A stretch of DNA of 64,000 bases from Auanema rhodensis. Lineage: Eukaryota > Nematoda > Chromadorea > Rhabditida > Rhabditidae. The translations under genes were made by a program, and so were the position numbers. Position 1 is the first letter of the stretch. Each line of letters starts with the position of its first letter. This document shows, one piece after another, positions 26,801 through 39,800 of the stretch. The DNA lies in assembly GCA_964057225.1 (NCBI GenBank), contig OZ059898.1:2356001-2420000 (forward strand). Reading direction: 5' to 3'. The notes beneath the pieces are model-generated. The model made no database searches. It had not been told where the DNA came from and saw only the letters and a list, made by a program, of their open reading frames with translations.

Positions 26801-28429
26801 TTGAAATTTTTCGAAAAAATTTTTGTCAAAATGTTTTTGGAAGCAATGTTGAGTGTACATGGAAACTCAACATACACTAATGCATCATTTTTCAAACGAT
26901 CATAACTAATTTTTGTATTAAGCGTTTCTCAATGTAGTATAGTGCATTCGATGCGGATTTTTAAGCTGCGTCGATCTGTGTTATCAGATTTGCGCTAGCT
27001 TAAAAATGCACCGAGATATCAACTGATATAAGTTCACACTTATATCCTCGATTTTCACCCTGAAGAATTAATTTTTTCGTTGAATTACATTGTCCATCGT
27101 CTTTGCCTTGAAAAATGGAATCTAAAAACATCTACTTTTTGCTAAATTATTTTGAAATTTTTCGAAAAAATTTTTGTCAAAATGTTTTTGGAAGCAATGT
27201 TGAGTGTACATGGAAACTCAACATACACTAATGCATCATTTTTCAAACGATCATAACTAATTTTTGTATTAAGCGTTTCTCAATGTAGTATAGTGCATTC
27301 GATGCGGATTTTTAAGCTGCGTCGATCTGTGTTATCAGATTTGCGCTAGCTTAAAAATGCACCGAGATATCAACTGATATAAGTTCACACTTATATCCTC
27401 GATTTTCACCCTGAAGAATTAATTTTTTCGTTGAATAACATTGTCCATCGTCTTTGCCTTGAAAAAAGGAATCTAAAAACATCTACTTTTTGCTAAATTA
27501 TTTTGAAATTTTTCGAAAAAATTTTTGTCAAAATGTTTTTGGAAGCAATGTTGAGTGTACATGGAAACTCAACATACACTAATGCATCATTTTTCAAACG
27601 ATCATAACTAATTTTTGTATCAAGCGTTTCTTAATGTAGTATAGTGCATTCGATCCGGATTTTTAAGCTGCGTCGATCTGTGTTATCAGATTTGCGCTAG
27701 CTTAAAAATGCACCGAGATATCAACTGATATAAGTTCACACTTATATCCTCGATTTTCACCCTGAAGAATTAATTTTTTCGTTGAATAACATTGTCCATC
27801 GTCTTTGCCTTGAAGAATGGAATCTAAAAACATCTACTTTTTGCTAAATTATTTTGAAATTTTTCGAAAAAATTTTTGTCAAAATGTTTTTGGAAGCAAT
27901 GTTGAGTGTACATGGAAACTCAACATACACTAATGCATCATTTTTCAAACGATCATAACTAATTTTTGTATCAAGCGTTTCTTAATGTAGTATAGTGCAT
28001 TCGATCCGGATTTTTAAGCTGCGTCGATCTGTGTTATCAGATTTGCGCTAGCTTAAAAATGCACCGAGATATCAACTGATATAAGTTCACACTTATATCC
28101 TCGATTTTCACCCTGAAGAATTAATTTTTTCGTTGAATAACATTGTCCATCGTCTTTGCCTTGAAGAATGGAATCTAAAAACATCTACTTTTTGCTAAAT
28201 TATTTTGAAATTTTTCGAAAAAATTTTTGTCAAAATGTTTTTGGAAGCAATGTTGAGTGTACATGGAAACTCAACATACACTAATGCATCATTTTTCAAA
28301 CGATCATAACTTATTTTTGTAACAAGCGTTTCTCAATGTAGTATAGTGCATTCGATGCGGATTTTTAAGCTGCGTCGATCTGTGTTATCAGATTTGCGCT
28401 AGCTTAAAAATGCACCGAGATATCAACTG
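23867..28429. repeat. Trimer echo and mixed monomers m69-m81
   Basis: m69-m71 (23867-24919) repeat the last three members of the preceding hexamer with private changes: CGAAATAATTTTT, GATCAGAACT and TTCTTGATG in m70, and AAGGTGCG in m71. m71 and m72 share GCAATAGC at p318-325, a change not seen elsewhere. m75 has several private changes (ATTCAATCCGG, AAGTTGCG, ATCTGATT). m76-m79 (26324-27727) match members 2 to 5 of the next hexamer block, and m80-m81 share a private GAAGAATGG, so this zone is partly a diverged edge of that block. Confidence 0.85.
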
Positions 28430-31400
28430 ATATAAGTTCACACTTATATCCTCGATTTTCTACCTGAAGAATTAATTTTTTCGTTGAATAACATTGTCCA
28501 TCGTCTTTGCCTTAAAAAATTGAATCTAAAAACATCTACTTTTTGCTAAATTATTTTGAAATTTTTCGAAAAAATTTTTGTCAAAATGTTTTTGGAAGCA
28601 ATGTTGAGTGTACATGGAAATTCAACATACACTAATGCATCATTTTTCAAACGATCATAACTAATTTTTGTATCAAGCGTTTCTTAATGTAGTATAGTGC
28701 ATTCGATCCGGATTTTTAAGCTGCGTCGATCTGTGTTATCTGATTTGCGCTAGCTTAAAAATGCACCGAGATATCAACTGATATAAGTTCACACTTATAT
28801 CCTCGATTTTCACCCTGAAGAATTAATTTTTTCGTTGAATAACATTGTCCATCGTCTTTGCCTTGAAAAATGGAATCTAAAAACATCTACTTTTTGCTAA
28901 ATTATTTTGAAATTTTTCGAAAAAATTTTTGTCAAAATGTTTTTGGAAGCAATGTTGAGTGTACATGGAAACTCAACATACACTAATGCATCATTTTTCA
29001 AACGATCATAACTTATTTTTGTAACAAGCGTTTCTCAATGTAGTATAGTGCATTCGATGCGGATTTTTAAGCTGCGTCGATCTGTGTTATCAGATTTGCG
29101 CTAGCTTAAAAATGCACCGAGATATCAACTGATATAAGTTCACACTTATATCCTCGATTTTCTACCTGAAGAATTAATTTTTTCGTTGAATAACATTGTC
29201 CATCGTCTTTGCCTTAAAAAATTGAATCTAAAAACATCTACTTTTTGCTAAATTATTTTGAAATTTTTCGAAAAAATTTTTGTCAAAATGTTTTTGGAAG
29301 CAATGTTGAGTGTACATGGAAACTCAACATACACTAATGCATCATTTTTCAAACGATCATAACTAATTTTTGTATTAAGCGTTTCTCAATGTAGTATAGT
29401 GCATTCGATGCGGATTTTTAAGCTGCGTCGATCTGTGTTATCAGATTTGCGCTAGCTTAAAAATGCACCGAGATATCAACTGATATAAGTTCACACTTAT
29501 ATCCTCGATTTTCACCCTGAAGAATTAATTTTTTCGTTGAATTACATTGTCCATCGTCTTTGCCTTGAAAAATGGAATCTAAAAACATCTACTTTTTGCT
29601 AAATTATTTTGAAATTTTTCGAAAAAATTTTTGTCAAAATGTTTTTGGAAGCAATGTTGAGTGTACATGGAAACTCAACATACACTAATGCATCATTTTT
29701 CAAACGATCATAACTAATTTTTGTATTAAGCGTTTCTCAATGTAGTATAGTGCATTCGATGCGGATTTTTAAGCTGCGTCGATCTGTGTTATCAGATTTG
29801 CGCTAGCTTAAAAATGCACCGAGATATCAACTGATATAAGTTCACACTTATATCCTCGATTTTCACCCTGAAGAATTAATTTTTTCGTTGAATAACATTG
29901 TCCATCGTCTTTGCCTTGAAAAAAGGAATCTAAAAACATCTACTTTTTGCTAAATTATTTTGAAATTTTTCGAAAAAATTTTTGTCAAAATGTTTTTGGA
30001 AGCAATGTTGAGTGTACATGGAAACTCAACATACACTAATGCATCATTTTTCAAACGATCATAACTAATTTTTGTATCAAGCGTTTCTTAATGTAGTATA
30101 GTGCATTCGATCCGGATTTTTAAGCTGCGTCGATCTGTGTTATCAGATTTGCGCTAGCTTAAAAATGCACCGAGATATCAACTGATATAAGTTCACACTT
30201 ATATCCTCGATTTTCACCCTGAAGAATTAATTTTTTCGTTGAATAACATTGTCCATCGTCTTTGCCTTGAAAAATGGAATCTAAAAACATCTACTTTTTG
30301 CTAAATTATTTTGAAATTTTTCGAAAAAATTTTTGTCAAAATGTTTTTGGAAGCAATGTTGAGTGTACATGGAAACTCAACATACACTAATGCATCATTT
30401 TTCAAACGATCATAACTTATTTTTGTAACAAGCGTTTCTCAATGTAGTATAGTGCATTCGATGCGGATTTTTAAGCTGCGTCGATCTGTGTTATCAGATT
30501 TGCGCTAGCTTAAAAATGCACCGAGATATCAACTGATATAAGTTCACACTTATATCCTCGATTTTCTACCTGAAGAATTAATTTTTTCGTTGAATAACAT
30601 TGTCCATCGTCTTTGCCTTAAAAAATTGAATCTAAAAACATCTACTTTTTGCTAAATTATTTTGAAATTTTTCGAAAAAATTTTTGTCAAAATGTTTTTG
30701 GAAGCAATGTTGAGTGTACATGGAAACTCAACATACACTAATGCATCATTTTTCAAACGATCATAACTAATTTTTGTATCAAGCGTTTCTTAATGTAGTA
30801 TAGTGCATTCGATCCGGATTTTTAAGCTGCGTCGATCTGTGTTATCTGATTTGCGCTAGCTTAAAAATGCACCGAGATATCAACTGATATAAGTTCACAC
30901 TTATATCCTCGATTTTCACCCTGAAGAATTAATTTTTTCGTTGAATAACATTGTCCATCGTCTTTGCCTTGAAAAATGGAATCTAAAAACATCTACTTTT
31001 TGCTAAATTATTTTGAAATTTTTCGAAAAAATTTTTGTCAAAATGTTTTTGGAAGCAATGTTGAGTGTACATGGAAACTCAACATACACTAATGCATCAT
31101 TTTTCAAACGATCATAACTTATTTTTGTAACAAGCGTTTCTCAATGTAGTATAGTGCATTCGATGCGGATTTTTAAGCTGCGTCGATCTGTGTTATCAGA
31201 TTTGCGCTAGCTTAAAAATGCACCGAGATATCAACTGATATAAGTTCACACTTATATCCTCGATTTTCTACCTGAAGAATTAATTTTTTCGTTGAATAAC
31301 ATTGTCCATCGTCTTTGCCTTAAAAAATTGAATCTAAAAACATCTACTTTTTGCTAAATTATTTTGAAATTTTTCGAAAAAATTTTTGTCAAAATGTTTT

Positions 31401-34400
31401 TGGAAGCAATGTTGAGTGTACATGGAAACTCAACATACACTAATGCATCATTTTTCAAACGATCATAACTAATTTTTGTATTAAGCGTTTCTCAATGTAG
31501 TATAGTGCATTCGATGCGGATTTTTAAGCTGCGTCGATCTGTGTTATCAGATTTGCGCTAGCTTAAAAATGCACCGAGATATCAACTGATATAAGTTCAC
31601 ACTTATATCCTCGATTTTCACCCTGAAGAATTAATTTTTTCGTTGAATTACATTGTCCATCGTCTTTGCCTTGAAAAATGGAATCTAAAAACATCTACTT
31701 TTTGCTAAATTATTTTGAAATTTTTCGAAAAAATTTTTGTCAAAATGTTTTTGGAAGCAATGTTGAGTGTACATGGAAACTCAACATACACTAATGCATC
31801 ATTTTTCAAACGATCATAACTAATTTTTGTATTAAGCGTTTCTCAATGTAGTATAGTGCATTCGATGCGGATTTTTAAGCTGCGTCGATCTGTGTTATCA
31901 GATTTGCGCTAGCTTAAAAATGCACCGAGATATCAACTGATATAAGTTCACACTTATATCCTCGATTTTCACCCTGAAGAATTAATTTTTTCGTTGAATA
32001 ACATTGTCCATCGTCTTTGCCTTGAAAAAAGGAATCTAAAAACATCTACTTTTTGCTAAATTATTTTGAAATTTTTCGAAAAAATTTTTGTCAAAATGTT
32101 TTTGGAAGCAATGTTGAGTGTACATGGAAACTCAACATACACTAATGCATCATTTTTCAAACGATCATAACTAATTTTTGTATCAAGCGTTTCTTAATGT
32201 AGTATAGTGCATTCGATCCGGATTTTTAAGCTGCGTCGATCTGTGTTATCAGATTTGCGCTAGCTTAAAAATGCACCGAGATATCAACTGATATAAGTTC
32301 ACACTTATATCCTCGATTTTCACCCTGAAGAATTAATTTTTTCGTTGAATAACATTGTCCATCGTCTTTGCCTTGAAAAATGGAATCTAAAAACATCTAC
32401 TTTTTGCTAAATTATTTTGAAATTTTTCGAAAAAATTTTTGTCAAAATGTTTTTGGAAGCAATGTTGAGTGTACATGGAAACTCAACATACACTAATGCA
32501 TCATTTTTCAAACGATCATAACTTATTTTTGTAACAAGCGTTTCTCAATGTAGTATAGTGCATTCGATGCGGATTTTTAAGCTGCGTCGATCTGTGTTAT
32601 CAGATTTGCGCTAGCTTAAAAATGCACCGAGATATCAACTGATATAAGTTCACACTTATATCCTCGATTTTCTACCTGAAGAATTAATTTTTTCGTTGAA
32701 TAACATTGTCCATCGTCTTTGCCTTAAAAAATTGAATCTAAAAACATCTACTTTTTGCTAAATTATTTTGAAATTTTTCGAAAAAATTTTTGTCAAAATG
32801 TTTTTGGAAGCAATGTTGAGTGTACATGGAAACTCAACATACACTAATGCATCATTTTTCAAACGATCATAACTAATTTTTGTATTAAGCGTTCTTCAAT
32901 GTAGTATAGTGCATTCGATCCGGATTTTTAAGCTGCGTCGATCTGTGTTATCAGATTTGCGCTAGCTTAAAAATGCACCGAGATATCAACTGATATAAGT
33001 TCACACTTATATCCTCGATTTTCACCCTGAAGAATTAATTTTTTCGTTGAATAACATTGTCCATCGTCTTTGCCTTGAAAAATGAAATCTAAAAACATCT
33101 ACTTTTTGCTAAATTATTTTGAAATTTTTCGAAAAAATTTTTGTCAAAATGTTTTTGGAAGCAATGTTGAGTGTACATGGAAACTCAACATACACTAATG
33201 CATCATTTTTCAAACGAATATAACTAATTTTTGTATCAAGCGTTTCTCAATGTAGTATAGTGCATTCGATGCGGATTTTTAAGCTGCTTCGATCTGTGTT
33301 ATCAGATTTGCGCTAGCTTAAAAATGCACCGAGATATCAACTGATATAAGTTCACACTTATATCCTCGATTTTCACCCTGAAGAATCAATTTTTTCGTTG
33401 AATAACATTGTCCATCGTCTTTGCCATGAAAAAAGGAATCTAAAAACATCTACTTTTTGCTGAATTATTTTGAAATTTTTCGAAAAAATTTTTGTCAAAA
33501 TGTTTTTGGAAGCAATGTTGAGTGTACATGGAAACTCAACATACACTAATGCATCATTTTTCAAACGATCATAACTAATTTTTGTATTAAGCGTTTCTCA
33601 ATGTAGTATAGTGCATTCGATGCGGATTTTTAAGCTGCGTCGATCTGTGTTATCAGATTTGCGCTAGCTTAAAAATGCACCGAGATATCAACTGATATAA
33701 GTTCACACTTATATCCTCGATTTTCACCCTGAAGAATTAATTTTTTCGTTGAATTACATTGTCCATCGTCTTTGCCTTGAAAAATGGAATCTAAAAACAT
33801 CTACTTTTTGCTAAATTATTTTGAAATTTTTCGAAAAAATTTTTGTCAAAATGTTTTTGGAAGCAATGTTGAGTGTACATGGAAACTCAACATACACTAA
33901 TGCATCATTTTTCAAACGATCATAACTAATTTTTGTATTAAGCGTTTCTCAATGTAGTATAGTGCATTCGATGCGGATTTTTAAGCTGCGTCGATCTGTG
34001 TTATCAGATTTGCGCTAGCTTAAAAATGCACCGAGATATCAACTGATATAAGTTCACACTTATATCCTCGATTTTCACCCTGAAGAATTAATTTTTTCGT
34101 TGAATAACATTGTCCATCGTCTTTGCCTTGAAAAAAGGAATCTAAAAACATCTACTTTTTGCTAAATTATTTTGAAATTTTTCGAAAAAATTTTTGTCAA
34201 AATGTTTTTGGAAGCAATGTTGAGTGTACATGGAAACTCAACATACACTAATGCATCATTTTTCAAACGATCATAACTAATTTTTGTATCAAGCGTTTCT
34301 TAATGTAGTATAGTGCATTCGATCCGGATTTTTAAGCTGCGTCGATCTGTGTTATCAGATTTGCGCTAGCTTAAAAATGCACCGAGATATCAACTGATAT

Positions 34401-36853
34401 AAGTTCACACTTATATCCTCGATTTTCACCCTGAAGAATTAATTTTTTCGTTGAATAACATTGTCCATCGTCTTTGCCTTAAAAAATGGAATCTAAAAAC
34501 ATCTACTTTTTGCTAAATTATTTTGAAATTTTTCGAAAAAATTTTTGTCAAAATGTTTTTGGAAGCAATGTTGAGTGTACATGGAAACTCAACATACACT
34601 AATGCATCATTTTTCAAACGATCATAACTTATTTTTGTAACAAGCGTTTCTCAATGTAGTATAGTGCATTCGATGCGGATTTTTAAGCTGCGTCGATCTG
34701 TGTTATCAGATTTGCGCTAGCTTAAAAATGCACCGAGATATCAACTGATATAAGTTCACACTTATATCCTCGATTTTCTACCTGAAGAATTAATTTTTTC
34801 GTTGAATAACATTGTCCATCGTCTTTGCCTTAAAAAATTGAATCTAAAAACATCTACTTTTTGCTAAATTATTTTGAAATTTTTCGAAAAAATTTTTGTC
34901 AAAATGTTTTTGGAAGCAATGTTGAGTGTACATGGAAACTCAACATACACTAATGCATCATTTTTCAAACGATCATAACTAATTTTTGTATTAAGCGTTC
35001 TTCAATGTAGTATAGTGCATTCGATCCGGATTTTTAAGCTGCGTCGATCTGTGTTATCAGATTTGCGCTAGCTTAAAAATGCACCGAGATATCAACTGAT
35101 ATAAGTTCACACTTATATCCTCGATTTTCACCCTGAAGAATTAATTTTTTCGTTGAATAACATTGTCCATCGTCTTTGCCTTGAAAAATGAAATCTAAAA
35201 ACATCTACTTTTTGCTAAATTATTTTGAAATTTTTCGAAAAAATTTTTGTCAAAATGTTTTTGGAAGCAATGTTGAGTGTACATGGAAACTCAACATACA
35301 CTAATGCATCATTTTTCAAACGAATATAACTAATTTTTGTATCAAGCGTTTCTCAATGTAGTATAGTGCATTCGATGCGGATTTTTAAGCTGCGTCGATC
35401 TGTGTTATCAGATTTGCGCTAGCTTAAAAATGCACCGAGATATCAACTGATATAAGTTCACACTTATATCCTCGATTTTCACCCTGAAGAATCAATTTTT
35501 TCGTTGAATAACATTGTCCATCGTCTTTGCCTTGAAAAAAGGAATCTAAAAACATCTACTTTTTGCTGAATTATTTTGAAATTTTTCGAAAAAATTTTTG
35601 TCAAAATGTTTTTGGAAGCAATGTTGAGTGTACATGGAAACTCAACATACACTAATGCATCATTTTTCAAACGATCATAACTAATTTTTGTATCAAGTGT
35701 TTCTCAATGTAGTATAGTGCATTCGATGCGGATTTTCAAGCTGCGTCGATCTGTGTTATCAGATTTGCGCTAGCTTAAACATGCACCGAGATATCAACTG
35801 ATATAAGTTCACACATATATACCCGATTTTCACCCTGAAGAATTAATTTTTTCGTTGAATAACATTGTCCATCGTCTTTGCCTTGAAAAAAGGAATCTAA
35901 AAACATCTACTTTTCGCTAAATTATTTTGAAATTTTTCGAAAAAATTTTTGTCAAAATGTTTTTGGAAGCAATGTTGAGTGTACATGGAAACTCAACATA
36001 CACTAATGCATCATTTTTCAAACGATTATAACTAATTTTTGTATTAAGCGTTTCTCAATGTAGTATAGTGCATTCGATGCGGATTTTTAAGCTGCGTCGA
36101 TCTGTGTTATCAGATTTGCGCTAGCTTAAAAATGCACCGAGATATCAACTGATATAAGTTCACACTTATATCCTCGATTTTCACCCTGAAGAATTAATTT
36201 TTTCGTTGAATAACATTGTCCATCGTCTTTGCCTTGAAAAAAGGAATCTAAAAACATCTACTTTTTGCTAAATTATTTTGAAATTTTTCGAAAAAATTTT
36301 TGTCAAAATGTTTTTGGAAGCAATGTTGAGTGTACATGGAAACTCAACATACACTAATGCATCATTTTTCAAACGATCATAACTAATTTTTGTATCAAGC
36401 GTTTCTTAATGTAGTATAGTGCATTCGATCCGGATTTTTAAGCTGCGTCGATCTGTGTTATCAGATTTGCGCTAGCTTAAAAATGCACCGAGATATCAAC
36501 TGATATAAGTTCACACTTATATCCTCGATTTTCACCCTGAAGAATTAATTTTTTCGTTGAATAACATTGTCCATCGTCTTTGCCTTGAAAAATGGAATCT
36601 AAAAACATCTACTTTTTGCTAAATTATTTTGAAATTTTTCGAAAAAATTTTTGTCAAAATGTTTTTGGAAGCAATGTTGAGTGTACATGGAAACTCAACA
36701 TACACTAATGCATCATTTTTCAAACGATCATAACTTATTTTTGTAACAAGCGTTTCTCAATGTAGTATAGTGCATTCGATGCGGATTTTTAAGCTGCGTC
36801 GATCTGTGTTATCAGATTTGCGCTAGCTTAAAAATGCACCGAGATATCAACTG
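28430..36853. repeat. Hexameric higher-order repeat, 2106 bp, four units with stepwise turnover (m82-m105)
   Basis: Units start at 28430, 30536, 32642 and 34748. In the first two the order is: CTACC left half with TTCTT/CCGG and ATCTGATT; GTAAC; CTACC with CGTTTCTC; GAATTACATTG; AAAAAAGG with TTCTT/CCGG; GTAAC. These two units differ by a single base that I could find (C to T at about 28621). In units 3 and 4 the first member changes its right half to CGTTCTTC, and members 2 and 3 become an ACGAATATAACT monomer and an AATCAATT/GCTGAATT monomer. In unit 4 the fourth member is replaced by a CATATATACCCG monomer. Members 5 and 6 stay the same. The unit length is kept while content is replaced. 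Confidence 0.9.
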
Positions 36854-39800
36854 ATATAAGTTCACACTTATATCCTCGATTTTCTACCTGAAGAATTAAT
36901 TTTTTCGTTGAATAACATTGTCCATCGTCTTTGCCTTAAAAAATTGAATCTAAAAACATCTACTTTTTGCTAAATTATTTTGAAATTTTTCGAAAAAATT
37001 TTTGTCAAAATGTTTTTGGAAGCAATGTTGAGTGTACATGGAAACTCAACATACACTAATGCATCATTTTTCAAACGATCATAACTAATTTTTGTATTAA
37101 GCGTTCTTCAATGTAGTATAGTGCATTCGATCCGGATTTTTAAGCTGCGTCGATCTGTGTTATCAGATTTGCGCTAGCTTAAAAATGCACCGAGATATCA
37201 ACTGATATAAGTTCACACTTATATCCTCGATTTTCACCCTGAAGAATTAATTTTTTCGTTGAATAACATTGTCCATCGTCTTTGCCTTGAAAAATGAAAT
37301 CTAAAAACATCTACTTTTTGCTAAATTATTTTGAAATTTTTCGAAAAAATTTTTGTCAAAATGTTTTTGGAAGCAATGTTGAGTGTACATGGAAACTCAA
37401 CATACACTAATGCATCATTTTTCAAACGAATATAACTAATTTTTGTATCAAGCGTTTCTCAATGTAGTATAGTGCATTCGATGCGGATTTTGAAGCTGCG
37501 TCGATCTGTGTTATCAGATTTGCGCTAGCTTAAAAATGCACCGAGATATCAACTGATATAAGTTCACACTTATATCCTCGATTTTCACCCTGAAGAATCA
37601 ATTTTTTCGTTGAATAACATTGTCCATCGTCTTTGCCTTGAAAAAAGGAATCTAAAAACATCTACTTTTTGCTGAATTATTTTGAAATTTTTCGAAAAAA
37701 TTTTTGTCAAAATGTTTTTGGAAGCAATGTTGAGTGTACATGGAAACTCAACATACACTAATGCATCATTTTTCAAACGATCATAACTAATTTTTGTATC
37801 AAGTGTTTCTCAATGTAGTATAGTGCATTCGATGCGGATTTTTAAGCTGCGTCGATCTGTGTTATCAGATTTGCGCTAGCTTAAAAATGCACCGAGATAT
37901 CAACTGATATAAGTTCACACTTATATCCTCGATTTTCACCCTGAAGAATTAATTTTTTCGTTGAATAACATTGTCCATCGTCTTTGCCTTGAAAAATGGA
38001 ATCTAAAAACATCTACTTTTTGCTGAATTATTTTGAAATTTTTCGAAAAAATTTTTGTCAAAATGTTTTTGGAAGCAATGTTGAGTGTACATGGAAACTC
38101 AACATACACTAATGCATCATTTTTCAAACGATCATAACTAATTTTTGTATCAAGTGTTTCTCAATGTAGTATAGTGCATTCGATGCGGATTTTCAAGCTG
38201 CGTCGATCTGTGTTATCAGATTTGCGCTAGCTTAAACATGCACCGAGATATCAACTGATATAAGTTCACACATATATACCCGATTTTCACCCTGAAGAAT
38301 TAATTTTTTCGTTGAATAACATTGTCCATCGTCTTTGCCTTGAAAAAAGGAATCTAAAAACATCTACTTTTCGCTAAATTATTTTGAAATTTTTCGAAAA
38401 AATTTTTGTCAAAATGTTTTTGGAAGCAATGTTGAGTGTACATGGAAACTCAACATACACTAATGCATCATTTTTCAAACGATTATAACTAATTTTTGTA
38501 TTAAGCGTTTCTCAATGTAGTGTAGTGCATTCGATGCGGATTTTTAAGCTGCGTCGATCTGTGTTATCAGATTTGCGCTAGCTTAAAAATGCACCGAGAT
38601 ATCAACTGATATAAGTTCACACTTATATCCTCGATTTTCACCCTGAAGAAATAATTTTTTCGTTGAATAACATTGTCCATCGTCTTTGCCTTGAAAAAAG
38701 GAATCTAAAAACATCTACTTTTTGCTAAATTATTTTGAAATTTTTCGAAAAAATTTTTGTCAAAATGTTTTTGGAAGCAATGTTGAGTGTACATGGAAAC
38801 TCAACATACACTAATGCATCATTTTTCAAACGAATATAACTAATTTTTGTATCAAGCGTTTCTCAATGTAGTATAGTGCATTCGTTGCGGATTTTTAAGC
38901 TGCGTCGATCTGTGTTATCAGATTTGCGCTAGCTTAAAAATGCACCGAGATATCAACTTTTATAAGTTCACACTTATATCCTCGATTTTCACCCTGAAGA
39001 ATCAATTTTTTCGTTGAATAACATTTTCCATCGTCTTTGCCTTGAAAAAAGGAATCTAAAAACATCTACTTTTTGCTGAATTATTTTGAAATTTTTCGAA
39101 AAAATTTTTGTCAAAATGTTTTTGGATGCAATGTTGAGTGTACATGGAAACTCAACATACACTAATGCATCATTTTTCAAACGATTATAACTAATTTTTG
39201 TATTAAGCGTTTCTCAATGTAGTATAGTGCATTCGATGCGGATTTTTAAGCTGCGTCGATCTGTGTTATCAGATTTGCGCTAGCTTAAAAATGCACCGAG
39301 ATATCAACTGATATAAGTTCACACTTATATCCTCGATTTTCACCCTGAAGAATTAATTTTTTCGTTGAATTACATTGTCCATCGTCTTTGCCTTGAAAAA
39401 TGGAATCTAAAAACATCTACTTTTTGCTGAATTATTTTGAAATTTTTCGAAAAAATTTTTGTCAAAATGTTTTTGGAAGCAATGTTGAGTGTACATGGAA
39501 ACTCAACATACACTAATGCATCATTTTTCAAACGATCATAACTAATTTTTGTATCAAGTGTTTCTCAATGTAGTATAGTGCATTCGATGCGGATTTTTAA
39601 CCTGCGTCGATCTGTGTTATCAGATTTGCGCTAGCTTAAAAATGCACCGAGATATCAACTGATATAAGTTCACACTTAGATCCTCGATTTTCACCCTGAA
39701 GAATTAATTTTTTCGTTGAATAACATTGTCCATCGTCTTTGCCTTGAAAAATGGAATCAAAAAACATCTACTTTTTGCTGAATTATTTTGAAATTTTTCG

